64,000 bases of DNA from Yaniella halotolerans DSM 15476 (lineage in GTDB: Bacteria; Actinomycetota; Actinomycetes; Actinomycetales; Micrococcaceae), in the NCBI RefSeq assembly GCF_000420805.1, contig NZ_ATVQ01000002.1:124001-188000 (forward strand), in the 5' to 3' direction. The notes under the pieces are model-generated. The model was not told the origin of the DNA. It saw nothing but the letters and a program-made list of their open reading frames with translations, and searched no databases. How positions within the stretch are numbered: position 1 is the stretch's first letter; each line of letters starts with the position of its first letter. A program made the translations under genes and the position numbers. Of the stretch, positions 36,501-46,835 are shown in pieces.

Positions 36501-37085
36501 GTGGTGCAAGAACCCGTGCGTGAAGCACGTACCGTGATGTCCGAATCCGATATTCAACGGGTCCTGACTCGCATTGCCCATGAAATTTTAGAAGCCAACC
36601 GCGGTGTCGAAGACTTAATCTTGCTTGGGATCCCACGCCGTGGAGTTCCGCTGGCAAACCGTCTGGCCCAAAAACTTGCCGAGATTGAGCCTGAATATGT
36701 TGTTCAGGAACGCACCGGACAACTTGATATCACCCTGTATCGCGATGATCTGGCACGAGCGGAATCGCGTATCCCCGCTACAACGATGATCCCGCCCGCT
36801 GGTGTCGATAACACTGTCGTAGTGTTGGTCGATGACGTGCTATATTCCGGTCGCACGATTCGGGCCGCTCTCGATGCACTGGCCGACATTGGTCGTCCGC
36901 GAACAGTCCGGCTGGCCGTCCTCGTGGATCGAGGACACCGTCAGCTTCCGCTACGCGCAGATTATGTTGGTAAGAATCTACCAACAGCATCCACCGAACG
37001 CGTGATGGTTCAACTTGCAGAAATCGATGGCGCCGACGCTGACTACACCTCGGATCAAGTCCAGATCGTGGATGTGATGGACTAA
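36501..37085 (+). CDS. pyrR: PyrR: pyr mRNA-binding regulator / uracil phosphoribosyltransferase
   Basis: UMP/UTP-responsive RNA-binding protein that represses the pyr operon and has weak uracil phosphoribosyltransferase activity. It has 194 residues. The PRPP-binding loop [19 protein letters not shown] is intact, as are [18 protein letters not shown] and [19 protein letters not shown]. Starts GTG (36501) or GTG (36504) after AAAGGAGATC. It heads the pyr operon and overlaps the pyrB ATG by one base. Confidence 0.95.
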   Translation: MVQEPVREARTVMSESDIQRVLTRIAHEILEANRGVEDLILLGIPRRGVPLANRLAQKLAEIEPEYVVQERTGQLDITLYRDDLARAESRIPATTMIPPAGVDNTVVVLVDDVLYSGRTIRAALDALADIGRPRTVRLAVLVDRGHRQLPLRADYVGKNLPTASTERVMVQLAEIDGADADYTSDQVQIVDVMD

Positions 37086-38035
37086 TGCGCCATCTTCTTG
37101 CAACACGGAATCTCTCATACGATAACGCCATGGCGATTCTGGACACGGCTCAGGAGATGGCCACTGTATCGGATCGGTCCATCAAAAAGTTACCGACCTT
37201 GCGCGGTCAGACAGTGGTGAATCTCTTCTTCGAAGACTCCACCAGAACCAGGACCTCATTTGAAGCTGCAGCCAAACGGCTATCGGCAGATGTCCTGAAC
37301 TTTGCGGTCAAAACTTCGTCAGTCTCCAAAGGGGAGTCCCTGAAAGACACGGTTCAAACGCTTGAGGCTATCGGTGGGGACGCCATTGTTATGCGGCACT
37401 GGGCCTCTGGGGCTGCGCAACAACTGGCGAACTTTGGTTGGTCCTCATCGGCTGTGATCAACGCGGGAGATGGGACACACGAGCATCCCACACAAGCCCT
37501 CTTAGATGCCTTTACACTGCGTGACCGTATACACGGTCAACATGCATCCGGTAAGGACCTCGAAGGTCTCCACATAGTAGTCGTTGGCGACATCTTGCAC
37601 TCGAGAGTAGCTCGCTCAAATGTATGGCTCTTGCATACTCTCGGGGCCAAAGTGACCCTTTCTGGGCCACCAACACTTATGCCCGTCGGCGTTACGACCT
37701 GGCCGGTGGAGATCAACTATGACCTGGACGCTCTGCTCGCCGAACAACCCGATGCGATCATGATGCTGCGGGTCCAGGCTGAACGCATGTCGGGGGACTT
37801 TTTCCCGTCCGCAGCCGAATACACACGAGGCTGGGGGCTCACCAATGACCGGTATAAGCGCATTGAAGGTTGCAACACACTGATCATGCACCCAGGACCG
37901 ATGAACCGCGGGCTGGAGATTTCCGCTGCTGCAGCCGATTCAGCACAAAACACGGCGCTTGAACAAGTCGCCAACGGCGTATCCGTGCGTATGGCAGTCC
38001 TCTATCTGTTACTTGCGGGTCAACCAGGGCAATGA
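37085..38035 (+). CDS. pyrB: Aspartate carbamoyltransferase catalytic subunit
   Basis: Condenses carbamoyl phosphate with aspartate. It has 316 residues. The carbamoyl-phosphate loop [19 protein letters not shown] and the [10 protein letters not shown] motif are intact, as is [11 protein letters not shown] in the aspartate domain. No pyrI regulatory gene is present, as is normal for Gram-positive operons. Its stop overlaps the first possible start of pyrC (ATGA). Confidence 0.96.
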   Translation: MRHLLATRNLSYDNAMAILDTAQEMATVSDRSIKKLPTLRGQTVVNLFFEDSTRTRTSFEAAAKRLSADVLNFAVKTSSVSKGESLKDTVQTLEAIGGDAIVMRHWASGAAQQLANFGWSSSAVINAGDGTHEHPTQALLDAFTLRDRIHGQHASGKDLEGLHIVVVGDILHSRVARSNVWLLHTLGAKVTLSGPPTLMPVGVTTWPVEINYDLDALLAEQPDAIMMLRVQAERMSGDFFPSAAEYTRGWGLTNDRYKRIEGCNTLIMHPGPMNRGLEISAAAADSAQNTALEQVANGVSVRMAVLYLLLAGQPGQ

Positions 38036-38046
38036 AAGGCCACATC

Positions 38047-39375
38047 ATGAACATCACTTACCTCATCACCGGTGGCACTACTCCGGACGGAGTCCAGACT
38101 GACATCGCCCTTGACGCAGACGGTCTGATTGCGGAACTTGGTCAAGGACTCATGGCACAAGGCGCCGTGGTCATCGACGCGACAGATAAAATTGTGCTCC
38201 CGGGACTTGTAGATCTTCACACTCATCTGCGTGAGCCAGGCAATAATGACGCAGAAACTGTCGAAACCGGCACAAGAGCAGCAGCCAAGGGTGGCTTCAC
38301 CGCCGTGCATGCCATGGCCAACTCGAATCCGGTAGCTGATACCGCAGGTGTCGTCGAACAGGTCTACAGCCTAGGAAAACAGGCCGGCTGGACGGACGTG
38401 CACCCGGTCGGAGCTGTGACCGTGGGTCTGGCGGGAGAACGTTTGGCTGAGCTCTCTGCCATGCATGATTCCGCGGCCAACGTGACGATGTTTTCCGACG
38501 ACGGCATCTGCGTTTGGGACCCGGTGCTCATGCGACGAGCCCTGGAATATGTGAAATCTTTTGATGGCTTTATTGCCCAACACGCACAGGAACCCCGGTT
38601 AACAGAAGGCGCGCAGATGAACGAGTCGGCGTTATCTTCTGAACTCGGTTTGACGGGGTGGCCAGCGGTTGCTGAAGAATCGATTATTGCCCGCGATGTA
38701 CTCCTCGCACAGCACGTGGACTCGCGTGTACATATCTGCCACGTCTCAACGGCCGGATCAGTTGAATTGATTCGTTGGGCAAAATCACAAGGCATCAACG
38801 TAACTGCAGAAGTCACACCGCACCACTTGCTCCTGACTGAAGACTACGTCAAAACATACGATCCGGTGTACAAAGTCAATCCACCGCTGCGAAAAGACTC
38901 TGATGTGCATGCCCTGCGGCAGGGCCTCGCTGACGGCACGATTGACACGGTGGGTACAGACCATGCCCCGCATACAGAAGAAACCAAACAGTGTGAATGG
39001 GTTGTTGCGGCCATGGGTATGACCGGATTGGAAACTGCACTACCTGTTATTCAGCACACCATGGTTGATACCGGTCTGCTGAGCTGGCATGACGTCGCCC
39101 GTGTGATGTCCGCCAACCCCGCGCGAATCTATCGTCACTCGGATCAAGGTCAGCTGACCAAGACCGGGGGACTAGTCCAGGGCGCAGTGGCCAATATAGC
39201 CGTCTACGATCCAACACATACATTTGTGGTCAACCCAGCCGAGCACGACTCAAAGTCAGCAAACTCACCCTATAAAAACATGGAATTGTCGGGTCAAGTT
39301 ACTGACGTGTTCTATCGTGGACACCAGGTCGTAGCTGATGCGCGCATGACCACACCATTTCATCACAGCCGATAA
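38047..39375 (+). CDS. pyrC: Dihydroorotase
   Basis: Cyclises carbamoyl-aspartate to dihydroorotate; a zinc enzyme. From the ATG at 38047 it has 442 residues; AAAGG stands 8 bases before it, so I prefer it to the ATG at 38032 that overlaps pyrB. Metal and substrate motifs VDLHTHLREPG, HICHVSTAGSVELI, EVTPHHLLLTE and GTDHAPHTEETK are intact. It belongs to the class I, Bacillus-type dihydroorotases. Confidence 0.95.
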   Translation: MNITYLITGGTTPDGVQTDIALDADGLIAELGQGLMAQGAVVIDATDKIVLPGLVDLHTHLREPGNNDAETVETGTRAAAKGGFTAVHAMANSNPVADTAGVVEQVYSLGKQAGWTDVHPVGAVTVGLAGERLAELSAMHDSAANVTMFSDDGICVWDPVLMRRALEYVKSFDGFIAQHAQEPRLTEGAQMNESALSSELGLTGWPAVAEESIIARDVLLAQHVDSRVHICHVSTAGSVELIRWAKSQGINVTAEVTPHHLLLTEDYVKTYDPVYKVNPPLRKDSDVHALRQGLADGTIDTVGTDHAPHTEETKQCEWVVAAMGMTGLETALPVIQHTMVDTGLLSWHDVARVMSANPARIYRHSDQGQLTKTGGLVQGAVANIAVYDPTHTFVVNPAEHDSKSANSPYKNMELSGQVTDVFYRGHQVVADARMTTPFHHSR

Positions 39376-39390
39376 GGAAAGACCCCACAC

Positions 39391-39900
39391 GTGGACGAGA
39401 CAACATTCACCGTAACGTTGAGTGCAATCCTCATCGCAGCGATCGTCATCGGTATTATCGTTGGTTTTAGAAACCGCACGAAACGGCAACAGTACATTGC
39501 TGTACCAGCTGCTGTGCCAGAATCCCTGCTGACGCAGCAACCCTTGGGCGCAGCTGAAGGAATATACGTCACCACTGTGCTTGGGCAGGAACTTCTTGAA
39601 CGGGTGATGGCTCACGGCTTGGGAAACCGGAGCCAGGCTCAGGTTGAAGTTCATAATGCCGGAGTGGCCGTGATGCGCGCAGGCGAGCCAAACTTTTTTA
39701 TTCCAACCGGTGACATTACCAAGGTTTCCACCATTTCCGGGATGGCCGGAAAGTTTGTCGAGAAAGATGGCATCTTGGCTATCACCTGGAACCTTGGTGA
39801 TATTGACGTCACCACTGGTTTCCGCACCGAAACCATTGCGGAGCACCAAGAACTTCGCACACAACTTGAGATCCTCACCAACGGAAGGCAGACAGCATGA
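39391..39900 (+). CDS. PH-like domain membrane protein in the pyr operon
   Basis: A 169-residue protein with one N-terminal helix (VTLSAILIAAIVIGIIVGF) followed by a soluble domain with a PH-like beta pattern (GIYVTTVLGQELLERVMAHG to EHQELRTQLE). Genes of this family occupy the same place between pyrC and carA in many Actinobacteria, but their role is unknown; the link to pyrimidine synthesis is by position only. GTG start after GAAAGACC. Its stop overlaps the carA start by four bases. Confidence 0.9.
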   Translation: MDETTFTVTLSAILIAAIVIGIIVGFRNRTKRQQYIAVPAAVPESLLTQQPLGAAEGIYVTTVLGQELLERVMAHGLGNRSQAQVEVHNAGVAVMRAGEPNFFIPTGDITKVSTISGMAGKFVEKDGILAITWNLGDIDVTTGFRTETIAEHQELRTQLEILTNGRQTA

Positions 39901-41021
39901 GCACATCAGCCAAACTTGTCCTGGCGGATGGCACCATCTACGCCGGGACCACCTATGCCGCAACCGGCAGCGTACTTGGCCAACTGGTTTTCGACACCTC
40001 CATGACCGGGTACCAGCACAGCCTGACCAACCCGTCGAATGCTGCCACCATCATGGTGTTCACCTTTCCACACATCGGGAATGTCGGTGTCAATACCAGC
40101 GATGCTGAATCCGAACACTACTGGCCCAGCGGCGTCGTCGTGCGTGATCCGGCCCGCGTGCGCTCAAATTGGCAGGCTGAACAAGGCCTTGACGAGGTCC
40201 TAACCGAAGCGGAAGTTGTGGGTATCGCTGGGGTCGACACCCGTGCTCTTACTCGACACATCGCAATGATGGGACAGGTAACCGCCGGAATTTTTTCTGG
40301 TGAAGCAGCAGCTCAATCTGATGCAGAGCTCATTGCTAAGGTGCGAGATTGGACTCCACCGACAGCAAGCTCGTTGGTGGAAACCGTTTCTACCTCCACA
40401 ACCTATGTGGTCAAGGCCGAGAATCCTCAAGCTACCGTTGCACTCATCGACCTCGGTGTACGGCAAGCAACTATCAACCAGCTGGTAGAACGTGGCAATA
40501 CTGTGCAGGTTATGCCGGCCGCTACAACAGCAGCTGATATTGCTGTAGCCGGTGTTGACGGAGTCGTGCTCTCTTCGGGACCGGGAAACCCCGCGGAATT
40601 ATCGGACCATATCGATCTGGTAAAAGACTTGCTGAATGCAAAGACTCCTATTCTGGGGATTGGCTTGGGACACCAGCTGATCGGCTTGGCATTAGGCTTT
40701 GAAACATACTTGTTGCCACAAGCTCAAAGGGGCCCGAACCAGCCGGTCTACGACGTGGCATCGGGCCAGAGTGCCATCACCTCTCAAAACCATGCGTATG
40801 CACTGCAGGCTGAACTGGGGACTCAAATCGCCCCAATGGCTGACTACGGGGAGGCTACGGTCACCCAATACAGCCTCAATGACAATTCGGTCGAGGCTCT
40901 AGAACTGACTGACCTTCCGGTTGTCACCGTGCAGTACTACCCAGAAAATTCGGCGCTGGAAGTTGATGAACCGCATACGGTGTTTGACCGTTTCGCAACT
41001 CTGATGGCCACCGGCGAGTAA
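39897..41021 (+). CDS. carA: Carbamoyl-phosphate synthase small chain with inactive-looking glutaminase site
   Basis: By family, CarA hydrolyses glutamine and passes ammonia to CarB. It has 374 residues, and the N-terminal domain (GQLVFDTSMTGYQHSLTNPS) and class I amidotransferase fold are intact. The glutaminase triad is not: the nucleophile motif GICLGHQ reads GIGLGHQ, with Gly256 (40662-40664) for Cys; the motif YHPE reads YYPE, with Tyr348 (40938-40940) for His; only Glu350 remains. The usual GHRG reads QRG and the PGPHD segment after YHPE is also changed, while SQNHAYAL and RGPNQPV are kept. The frame is undamaged, so this is a retained protein, not a simple pseudogene. It overlaps the PH-like gene and precedes carB by 19 bases. 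Confidence 0.93.
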   Translation: MSTSAKLVLADGTIYAGTTYAATGSVLGQLVFDTSMTGYQHSLTNPSNAATIMVFTFPHIGNVGVNTSDAESEHYWPSGVVVRDPARVRSNWQAEQGLDEVLTEAEVVGIAGVDTRALTRHIAMMGQVTAGIFSGEAAAQSDAELIAKVRDWTPPTASSLVETVSTSTTYVVKAENPQATVALIDLGVRQATINQLVERGNTVQVMPAATTAADIAVAGVDGVVLSSGPGNPAELSDHIDLVKDLLNAKTPILGIGLGHQLIGLALGFETYLLPQAQRGPNQPVYDVASGQSAITSQNHAYALQAELGTQIAPMADYGEATVTQYSLNDNSVEALELTDLPVVTVQYYPENSALEVDEPHTVFDRFATLMATGE

Positions 41022-41040
41022 GACGAAGGAACTCTAGACC

Positions 41041-44000
41041 ATGCCAAAACGCACAGATCTCTCATCCGTACTAGTCATCGGTTCAGGTCCGATTGTTATC
41101 GGCCAAGCGGCTGAATTCGACTACTCAGGAACCCAGGCCATCCGGGTGCTCAAAGAAGAAGGCATTCGAGTGGTGCTGGTTAACTCCAACCCGGCCACGA
41201 TTATGACTGATCCAGAGATGGCCGATGCGACCTATGTTGAACCGATTACTGCCGACGTCGTCGAAAAGATCATTGCCGAAGAACGACCAGATGCCCTTTT
41301 GCCCACTCTGGGCGGCCAAACTGCTTTGAACACTGCGATCCAGTTGGATGAGCGCGGTGTCTTAGAACAATATGGTGTCGAACTTATCGGTGCCAATATT
41401 GCCGCAATTGAACTGGGCGAAGACCGCGAAGAATTCAAAGGTGTCGTCGAGCGTTGTGGCGCTGAATCGGCGCGTTCAGTCATCGTCAATACGATGGACG
41501 AAGCACTTGAAGCTGCACACGAACTCGGCTATCCGATGGTCGTGCGCCCTTCGTTTACGATGGGCGGTCTGGGCTCGGGTATGGCGTACGACGAAGCAGA
41601 CCTCCACCGTATTGCCGGTGCCGGTCTACAGTACTCGCCAACTTCAGAGGTCTTGTTAGAAGAGTCGATTCTGGGTTGGAAAGAATATGAATTCGAAATG
41701 ATGCGCGATAGCGCCGATAACGTTATCGCGCTGTGCTCGATCGAAAACTTTGACCCTGTCGGAGTTCACACCGGCGACGCCATCACCGTAGCCCCTGCTG
41801 TGACACTGACCGACCGCGAATACCAGAAGATGCGCGATATCTCGATCAAGATCATTCGTGAGGTCGGTGTGGCCACAGGTGGCTGTAATATACAGTTCGC
41901 AGTGAACCCCGCAGATGGCCGCATCATTGTTATTGAAATGAACCCGCGTGTATCACGTTCCTCTGCGCTGGCGTCGAAAGCCACCGGATACCCGATAGCA
42001 AAAATCGCTACCAAACTCTCACTGGGTTACACACTGGATGAGATTTCCAACGACGTTACGGGTACGACCACCGCGGCATTTGAACCTGCGCTCGATTACG
42101 TGGCGGTAAAAGTCCCACGTTTTGCTTTCGAGAAATTCCCAGCAGCAGATGCCACGCTGACCACCACAATGAAGGCTGTCGGCGAAGTGATGTCCATAGG
42201 ACGGAATTTTGCTGAAGCACTCCAGAAAGCGCTACGTTCGCTCGAACAGGATAACGATGCTGAACTAGACTTCACCGTGCCAGACGCAGCGGAAGTCGCC
42301 GAACTACTGGAATCCTCCAAAACCGCGACGACATCGAGACTCGGTCAAGTGCAGCGAGCCCTGCTGGGCGGTGCCACTCCAGAGCAGATTTTTGCTACGA
42401 CCCAGATTGACCCGTGGTTCATTGACCAGCTGATGTTGATCAACGAGGTCGCCACCGAGATTCGTGCCGCCAAAGAACTCACCCAGGACCTGCTTCGTTA
42501 CGCCAAGCGTCATGGGTTCTCCGACCGTCAGATCGGCGAACTGCGTCACATGGATGAAGCCGTGGTGCGTGGTGTGCGCCATGCTCTTGGTGTTCGCCCC
42601 GTCTATAAATCGGTGGACACCGCAGCCGGCGAACATATTGCTCAAGCTCCTTACCACTACTCGTCTTATGACGGCCAGGAAAGTGAAGTTGCAGAACACC
42701 AACGCCGCACGGTCGTGATCCTGGGCTCCGGGCCAAACCGTATCGGTCAGGGTGTGGAGTTCGATTATTCATGCGTTCACGCAACCATGGCGATGCAACA
42801 GGCCGGCTACGACACCGTGCTGGTCAACTGCAACCCTGAAACTGTGTCGACAGACTCCGATATGTCAGACCGTCTATACTTCGAGCCACTGACCTTGGAA
42901 GACGTCCTAGAGATCATCCACGCTGAGGAACAAACCGGACCCGTCGAAGGTGTCTTTGTACAGTTGGGCGGCCAAACGCCATTGAAACTGGCCCAAGATC
43001 TTGCTGACGCCGGCGTGACCATTCTCGGGACGTCACCAGAGGCCATTGATTTGGCTGAGCACCGTGGACTATTTGCTCAGGTGCTGCAGCAAGCAGACCT
43101 CGCTGCGCCAAAGAATGGGACCGCCGTGTCCTTTGAAGACGCGAAAACCATTGCTGACGAAATCGGCTACCCCGTTCTGGTACGCCCTTCGTATGTACTG
43201 GGCGGTCGCGGTATGGAGATCGTCTACGGCGAAGAGCAGCTGTCGGACTACATCACAAACGCCACCGCCGAAATCACAGCAGAACATCCCGTGCTCGTCG
43301 ACCGTTTCCTCGATGACGCGATCGAAATCGACGTTGATGCGCTGTATGACGGCCACGAACTGTTTATGGGTGGCATCATGGAACACATCGAAGAAGCCGG
43401 GATTCATTCCGGTGACTCCGCATGTGTGTTGCCCCCAACAACGTTGGCGCCAGACGTGCTAGCCCGGGTTCGTGAAGCAACAGAAGCCATCGCTAAAGGT
43501 GTCGGAGTGCGGGGGCTGATCAATATCCAGTTCGCGCTGACGGCAGATATTCTGTACGTGATCGAAGCGAACCCACGTGCGTCCCGAACCGTGCCATTTG
43601 TCTCCAAGGCCACCGGCGTTGCCCTCGCCAAGGCGGCTGCAAAAATTGGTGTTGGGTCTACGATCGCCGAACTTCGCGAGACCGGTGGCCTCCCTGCGAC
43701 CCACGATGGTTGGTCGCTACCACTTGGTGCTCCCATCGCTGTCAAAGAAGCTGTACTCCCGTTCACCCGCTTCCGTACTCCAGAAGGTCGTGTGGTTGAT
43801 TCTCTACTGGGACCGGAAATGCGTTCAACCGGTGAGGTCATGGGTATCGACAAATACTTCGACACCGCTTATGCCAAATCGCAGGACGCTGTTGGCGGAA
43901 AACTCCCAACGACCGGCCGGGTTTTCATCTCAGTGGCAAACCGCGATAAGCGCGGCATCGTTGCGCATGCTAAACGGTTGACTGAGTTGGGTTTTGAACT

Positions 44001-44349
44001 GGTTTCAACCGGTGGTACCGCCGACGTGCTAGCACGCAACGGGATCAGCACTGAAACCGTGGATAAAATTACTAGTGATGCAGATCAGCCTGGAGAAACC
44101 ATTCTTGATCAGCTCGAGGACGGCAGAGTCGATCTGGTCGTCAACACGCCATCGGGCTCGGAAGCACGTGGAGACGGCTACGAGATCCGCGCCGCTGCAA
44201 ATTCACTAGGTGTGCCGATTGTGACCACCCAGGCTGCTTTCGGCACCGCCTTGCAAGCTATACAAGCCCAGCGCGACTACTCCTGGGATGTCACCAGCCT
44301 GCAGGAACATGATCGTCGTCTTGCCGCAGTGATTGAAAACCAACGGTAG
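41041..44349 (+). CDS. carB: Carbamoyl-phosphate synthase large chain
   Basis: Makes carbamoyl phosphate from ammonia, bicarbonate and two ATP for pyrimidines and arginine. It has 1102 residues, full length. Two ATP-grasp halves are present: the first with [34 protein letters not shown] and [19 protein letters not shown]; the second with [35 protein letters not shown] and [19 protein letters not shown]. The C-terminal MGS-like regulatory domain starts [12 protein letters not shown]. It looks fully functional, in contrast to the CarA beside it. AAGGAA precedes the ATG. Confidence 0.97.
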   Translation: MPKRTDLSSVLVIGSGPIVIGQAAEFDYSGTQAIRVLKEEGIRVVLVNSNPATIMTDPEMADATYVEPITADVVEKIIAEERPDALLPTLGGQTALNTAIQLDERGVLEQYGVELIGANIAAIELGEDREEFKGVVERCGAESARSVIVNTMDEALEAAHELGYPMVVRPSFTMGGLGSGMAYDEADLHRIAGAGLQYSPTSEVLLEESILGWKEYEFEMMRDSADNVIALCSIENFDPVGVHTGDAITVAPAVTLTDREYQKMRDISIKIIREVGVATGGCNIQFAVNPADGRIIVIEMNPRVSRSSALASKATGYPIAKIATKLSLGYTLDEISNDVTGTTTAAFEPALDYVAVKVPRFAFEKFPAADATLTTTMKAVGEVMSIGRNFAEALQKALRSLEQDNDAELDFTVPDAAEVAELLESSKTATTSRLGQVQRALLGGATPEQIFATTQIDPWFIDQLMLINEVATEIRAAKELTQDLLRYAKRHGFSDRQIGELRHMDEAVVRGVRHALGVRPVYKSVDTAAGEHIAQAPYHYSSYDGQESEVAEHQRRTVVILGSGPNRIGQGVEFDYSCVHATMAMQQAGYDTVLVNCNPETVSTDSDMSDRLYFEPLTLEDVLEIIHAEEQTGPVEGVFVQLGGQTPLKLAQDLADAGVTILGTSPEAIDLAEHRGLFAQVLQQADLAAPKNGTAVSFEDAKTIADEIGYPVLVRPSYVLGGRGMEIVYGEEQLSDYITNATAEITAEHPVLVDRFLDDAIEIDVDALYDGHELFMGGIMEHIEEAGIHSGDSACVLPPTTLAPDVLARVREATEAIAKGVGVRGLINIQFALTADILYVIEANPRASRTVPFVSKATGVALAKAAAKIGVGSTIAELRETGGLPATHDGWSLPLGAPIAVKEAVLPFTRFRTPEGRVVDSLLGPEMRSTGEVMGIDKYFDTAYAKSQDAVGGKLPTTGRVFISVANRDKRGIVAHAKRLTELGFELVSTGGTADVLARNGISTETVDKITSDADQPGETILDQLEDGRVDLVVNTPSGSEARGDGYEIRAAANSLGVPIVTTQAAFGTALQAIQAQRDYSWDVTSLQEHDRRLAAVIENQR

Positions 44350-44357
44350 GATCCGCC

Positions 44358-45200
44358 ATGTCACAGTCGTTTGGAGCACGTTTAGCTGAGGCGATGGACC
44401 GCCAGGGACCCCTGTGTTTGGGCATTGATCCCCATGCGGAGTTGTTGCAGACGTGGGGTCTTAATGATGATCCTGCCGGTCTTGAGACGTTTTCGAAAAC
44501 TATTGTCCAAGCAGCAGCCGAGACTACCGGTGTTGCTGCGCTGAAACCCCAAGTAGCTTTGTATGAGCGATTTGGTTCAGCGGGTTTTGCCGTGCTGGAA
44601 GAGACGTTAGAGCTTGCACGACAAGCCAATATTGTCACTATCGCTGATGCAAAACGTGGTGATATTGGTTCGACTATGGCCGGCTATGCACAAGCTTGGC
44701 TTGCTGATGGCTCTGCCCTGGCTGCAGATGCCGTAACGTTGTCGGCCTACCTGGGGTATGAATCACTGCGGCCTGCACTCGACCTAGCACTTGCGAATAA
44801 CCGCGGAGTTTTCGTGCTTGCTCTGACTTCGAATCCCGAAGGTGCAAGTGTTCAACATGCGGCAGAGAATGGCGAGTCCGTGGCAAAACGTATTGTTGAG
44901 GCGGTGGCACATGACAACGCCGATAGTGAAGAACTCGGATCGATTGGATTGGTTGTCGGTGCCACGGTGACCAGCGCTGCTGAACGATTGAATATCGACT
45001 TGGCGAGGGCAAATGCCCCTATCCTGGCACCTGGGTATGGCTCTCAAGGAGCACAGGCTGCGGAAATTCGGGCAGGATTCGGTCAGGCATGGGACAACGT
45101 CCTAGTCAACTCGTCTCGTGCGATTCTGCGACAGGGTCCAGAAATCTCTGCATTACACGCTGCAATTGAGCACTCCCGTAAAGACCTAAGTGTGAAGTAG
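44358..45200 (+). CDS. pyrF: Orotidine 5'-phosphate decarboxylase
   Basis: Converts OMP to UMP. It has 280 residues and is of the longer, type 2 kind found in Actinobacteria. The catalytic Lys-Asp motif is in IADAKRGDIGSTM, with LCLGIDPHAELL and APGYGSQGAQAAEI (phosphate loop) intact. It starts 8 bases after the carB stop and ends the pyr operon before a hairpin terminator. pyrD, pyrE and pyrG/pyrH are not in the window. Confidence 0.95.
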   Translation: MSQSFGARLAEAMDRQGPLCLGIDPHAELLQTWGLNDDPAGLETFSKTIVQAAAETTGVAALKPQVALYERFGSAGFAVLEETLELARQANIVTIADAKRGDIGSTMAGYAQAWLADGSALAADAVTLSAYLGYESLRPALDLALANNRGVFVLALTSNPEGASVQHAAENGESVAKRIVEAVAHDNADSEELGSIGLVVGATVTSAAERLNIDLARANAPILAPGYGSQGAQAAEIRAGFGQAWDNVLVNSSRAILRQGPEISALHAAIEHSRKDLSVK

Positions 45201-45240
45201 ACTACATTTCACTAGGCAATATGTAGGTCAATACACGGAG

Positions 45241-45267
45241 TAGTCACTCTCTATGCGGGAGTGACTA
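45241..45267 (+). terminator. Terminator after pyrF
   Basis: TAGTCACTC (45241-45249) pairs with GAGTGACTA (45259-45267), followed by TCCTTACCTTTT. It ends the pyr operon before mihF. Confidence 0.78.
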
Positions 45268-45312
45268 TCCTTACCTTTTGTAGGGTAGGGTTGGGCGCGA
45301 AAGGCAGAACCA

Positions 45313-45627
45313 ATGGTCCTTAAAGATCTGACACCCGCCGAACGACAAGCTGCGCGTCAAAAGGCGCTTGATGCCCGGACAGCGCGCGCTAAAGTGAAAA
45401 CGGATTTTGCTAGTGGAGCGTTGTCCCTAGCAGCGGTTTTTGAGCAAAGTGACATCGATGATGCTGTCGCACGTATGCGTACCATTGACTTATTGACGTC
45501 CCTCAAAGGGATCGGTGAAATCCGCGCTCAAGGCATTATGGAGCAATGCGATATTTCACCAAATCGTCGTCTGCGAGGCTTGGGCCACCGGCAACGCAAA
45601 GCGTTAATCGAAGCGCTTGGCCGCTAG
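45313..45627 (+). CDS. mihF: Integration host factor, actinobacterial type (mIHF)
   Basis: A 104-residue nucleoid-associated protein specific to Actinobacteria, unrelated to the IHF/HU fold. Visible are the basic N-terminal helix TPAERQAARQKALDARTARAK and the helix-two-turn-helix DNA-binding region TSLKGIGEIRAQGIMEQCDI, ending NRRLRGLGHRQRKALIE. It lies upstream of gmk, its usual place. The gene has its own region after the pyrF terminator. Confidence 0.96.
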   Translation: MVLKDLTPAERQAARQKALDARTARAKVKTDFASGALSLAAVFEQSDIDDAVARMRTIDLLTSLKGIGEIRAQGIMEQCDISPNRRLRGLGHRQRKALIEALGR

Positions 45628-45657
45628 GCGAAATTATGCGCAAATGTATTCTCGCTT

Positions 45658-45686
45658 TTGGGGATCGACTAACATTGGGGTACCCT
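45658..45686 (+). promoter_or_regulatory. Candidate promoter for gmk-rpoZ
   Basis: TTGGGG (45658-45663) and TACCCT (45681-45686) with a 17-base spacer, in the 110-base gap between mihF and gmk. The match to consensus is moderate. Confidence 0.35.
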
Positions 45687-45737
45687 GCTCCATAGCGTAA
45701 TTGCAGTCATGATGAACCCAGTCAGCTGAGGATAATT

Positions 45738-46370
45738 TTGCCAGATCAGAAGCCACCGGTCATTCCCGGTCCACGAGAACTGACCCTGCGCCCTGAGCAC
45801 GCTGGCAGTATTCCTGCCGTGACGGTCTTGGCTGGCCCCACTGCTGTTGGAAAAGGAACTGTAAGCCAGTATATTCGCGAGCACTACCCACAAGTCTCAC
45901 TGTCGGTCTCCGCCACTACGCGCGAGCCCAGACCTGGTGAGGTAGATGGAATACATTACTCATTTCTCAGCCATCCCCAGTTCGACCACTTGATAGAACA
46001 GGGCAAAATGCTGGAATGGGCCGAAGTACATGGCTTAAACAAGTACGGCACGCGTCGGGACACGGTGGAGGCGGCGATACGAGATGGCCAGCACGTCCTG
46101 TTGGAGATCGATCTACAAGGCGCTCGGCAGGTTCGGCAGAGCATGCCGGAAGCAACATTCGTTTTCTTAGCACCGCCCAGCTGGGATGAACTTGTTCGAC
46201 GACTTGTTGGGCGGGGGACAGAATCAACGCACGAGCAGCATCGAAGGCTAGAAACCGCTAGACTGGAACTGGCTGCAGAACCAGAGTTTGATGCCGTGAT
46301 TGTCAACGATACAGTTGGACAAGCTGCTTCCAGACTGGTAGAAGTCATGCAGTTACCTGCACAGCAGTAG
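45738..46370 (+). CDS. gmk: Guanylate kinase
   Basis: Phosphorylates GMP to GDP. It has 210 residues from a TTG start with GAGG seven bases upstream. The P-loop region VLAGPTAVGKGTVSQY is present, with SVSATTREPRPGEVDGIHY (GMP binding) and LLEIDLQGARQVRQ. The P-loop reads GPTAVGKGT rather than the usual GPSGVGKGT, a conservative change. rpoZ follows 62 bases later. Confidence 0.95.
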   Translation: MPDQKPPVIPGPRELTLRPEHAGSIPAVTVLAGPTAVGKGTVSQYIREHYPQVSLSVSATTREPRPGEVDGIHYSFLSHPQFDHLIEQGKMLEWAEVHGLNKYGTRRDTVEAAIRDGQHVLLEIDLQGARQVRQSMPEATFVFLAPPSWDELVRRLVGRGTESTHEQHRRLETARLELAAEPEFDAVIVNDTVGQAASRLVEVMQLPAQQ

Positions 46371-46432
46371 CCATGGCATAGAATATTACATCCACGATCC
46401 CCGGTCGCTACGGGGGACTAATTGGAGAGTCA

Positions 46433-46807
46433 GTGACTGAACAAAACACTCAAGGTATCGTCAACCCACCACTAGACGAATTGCTAGAAAAGGTTGATTC
46501 GAAATATGCGCTGGTGCTCTTCGCCGCACAGCGTGCACGCCAAATCAATGCCTACTACTCTCAGCTGCACGAAGGCCTCTTTGAGTACGTTGGGCCGCTC
46601 GTAGATACCGAACTTAATGAAAAAGCAATGTCGATCGCACTGCGTGAAGTGGATGCCGGCTTGCTCGAAATGAAGCCCGTCGAAGAAGTACAGGCTGCCG
46701 CTGCCGAGGAACTCGACGAAGAGTTCCCGACTTTTGAACTTCCATCAAATGATGATGATCCGTTTGCGCTGCCAGAAGAAGACGCTGCTGGCTCGACAGA
46801 CGAATAA
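46433..46807 (+). CDS. rpoZ: RNA polymerase omega subunit
   Basis: Assists folding of the beta' subunit and completes RNA polymerase. It has 124 residues; omega motifs [20 protein letters not shown] and [12 protein letters not shown] are clear, followed by the actinobacterial [15 protein letters not shown] and a long acidic tail. GTG start with GGAGAG upstream. It lies between gmk and coaBC, the common order. Confidence 0.95.
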   Translation: MTEQNTQGIVNPPLDELLEKVDSKYALVLFAAQRARQINAYYSQLHEGLFEYVGPLVDTELNEKAMSIALREVDAGLLEMKPVEEVQAAAAEELDEEFPTFELPSNDDDPFALPEEDAAGSTDE

Positions 46808-46835
46808 AGCTTAATTTAGCTCGATAGGGGACAAC

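Noticed and set aside
38032-38046. Upstream ATG of pyrC overlapping the pyrB stop
   Set aside because: AAGG lies at the correct distance from the ATG at 38047, and the five extra residues are not typical of dihydroorotase. It is kept only as an alternative.
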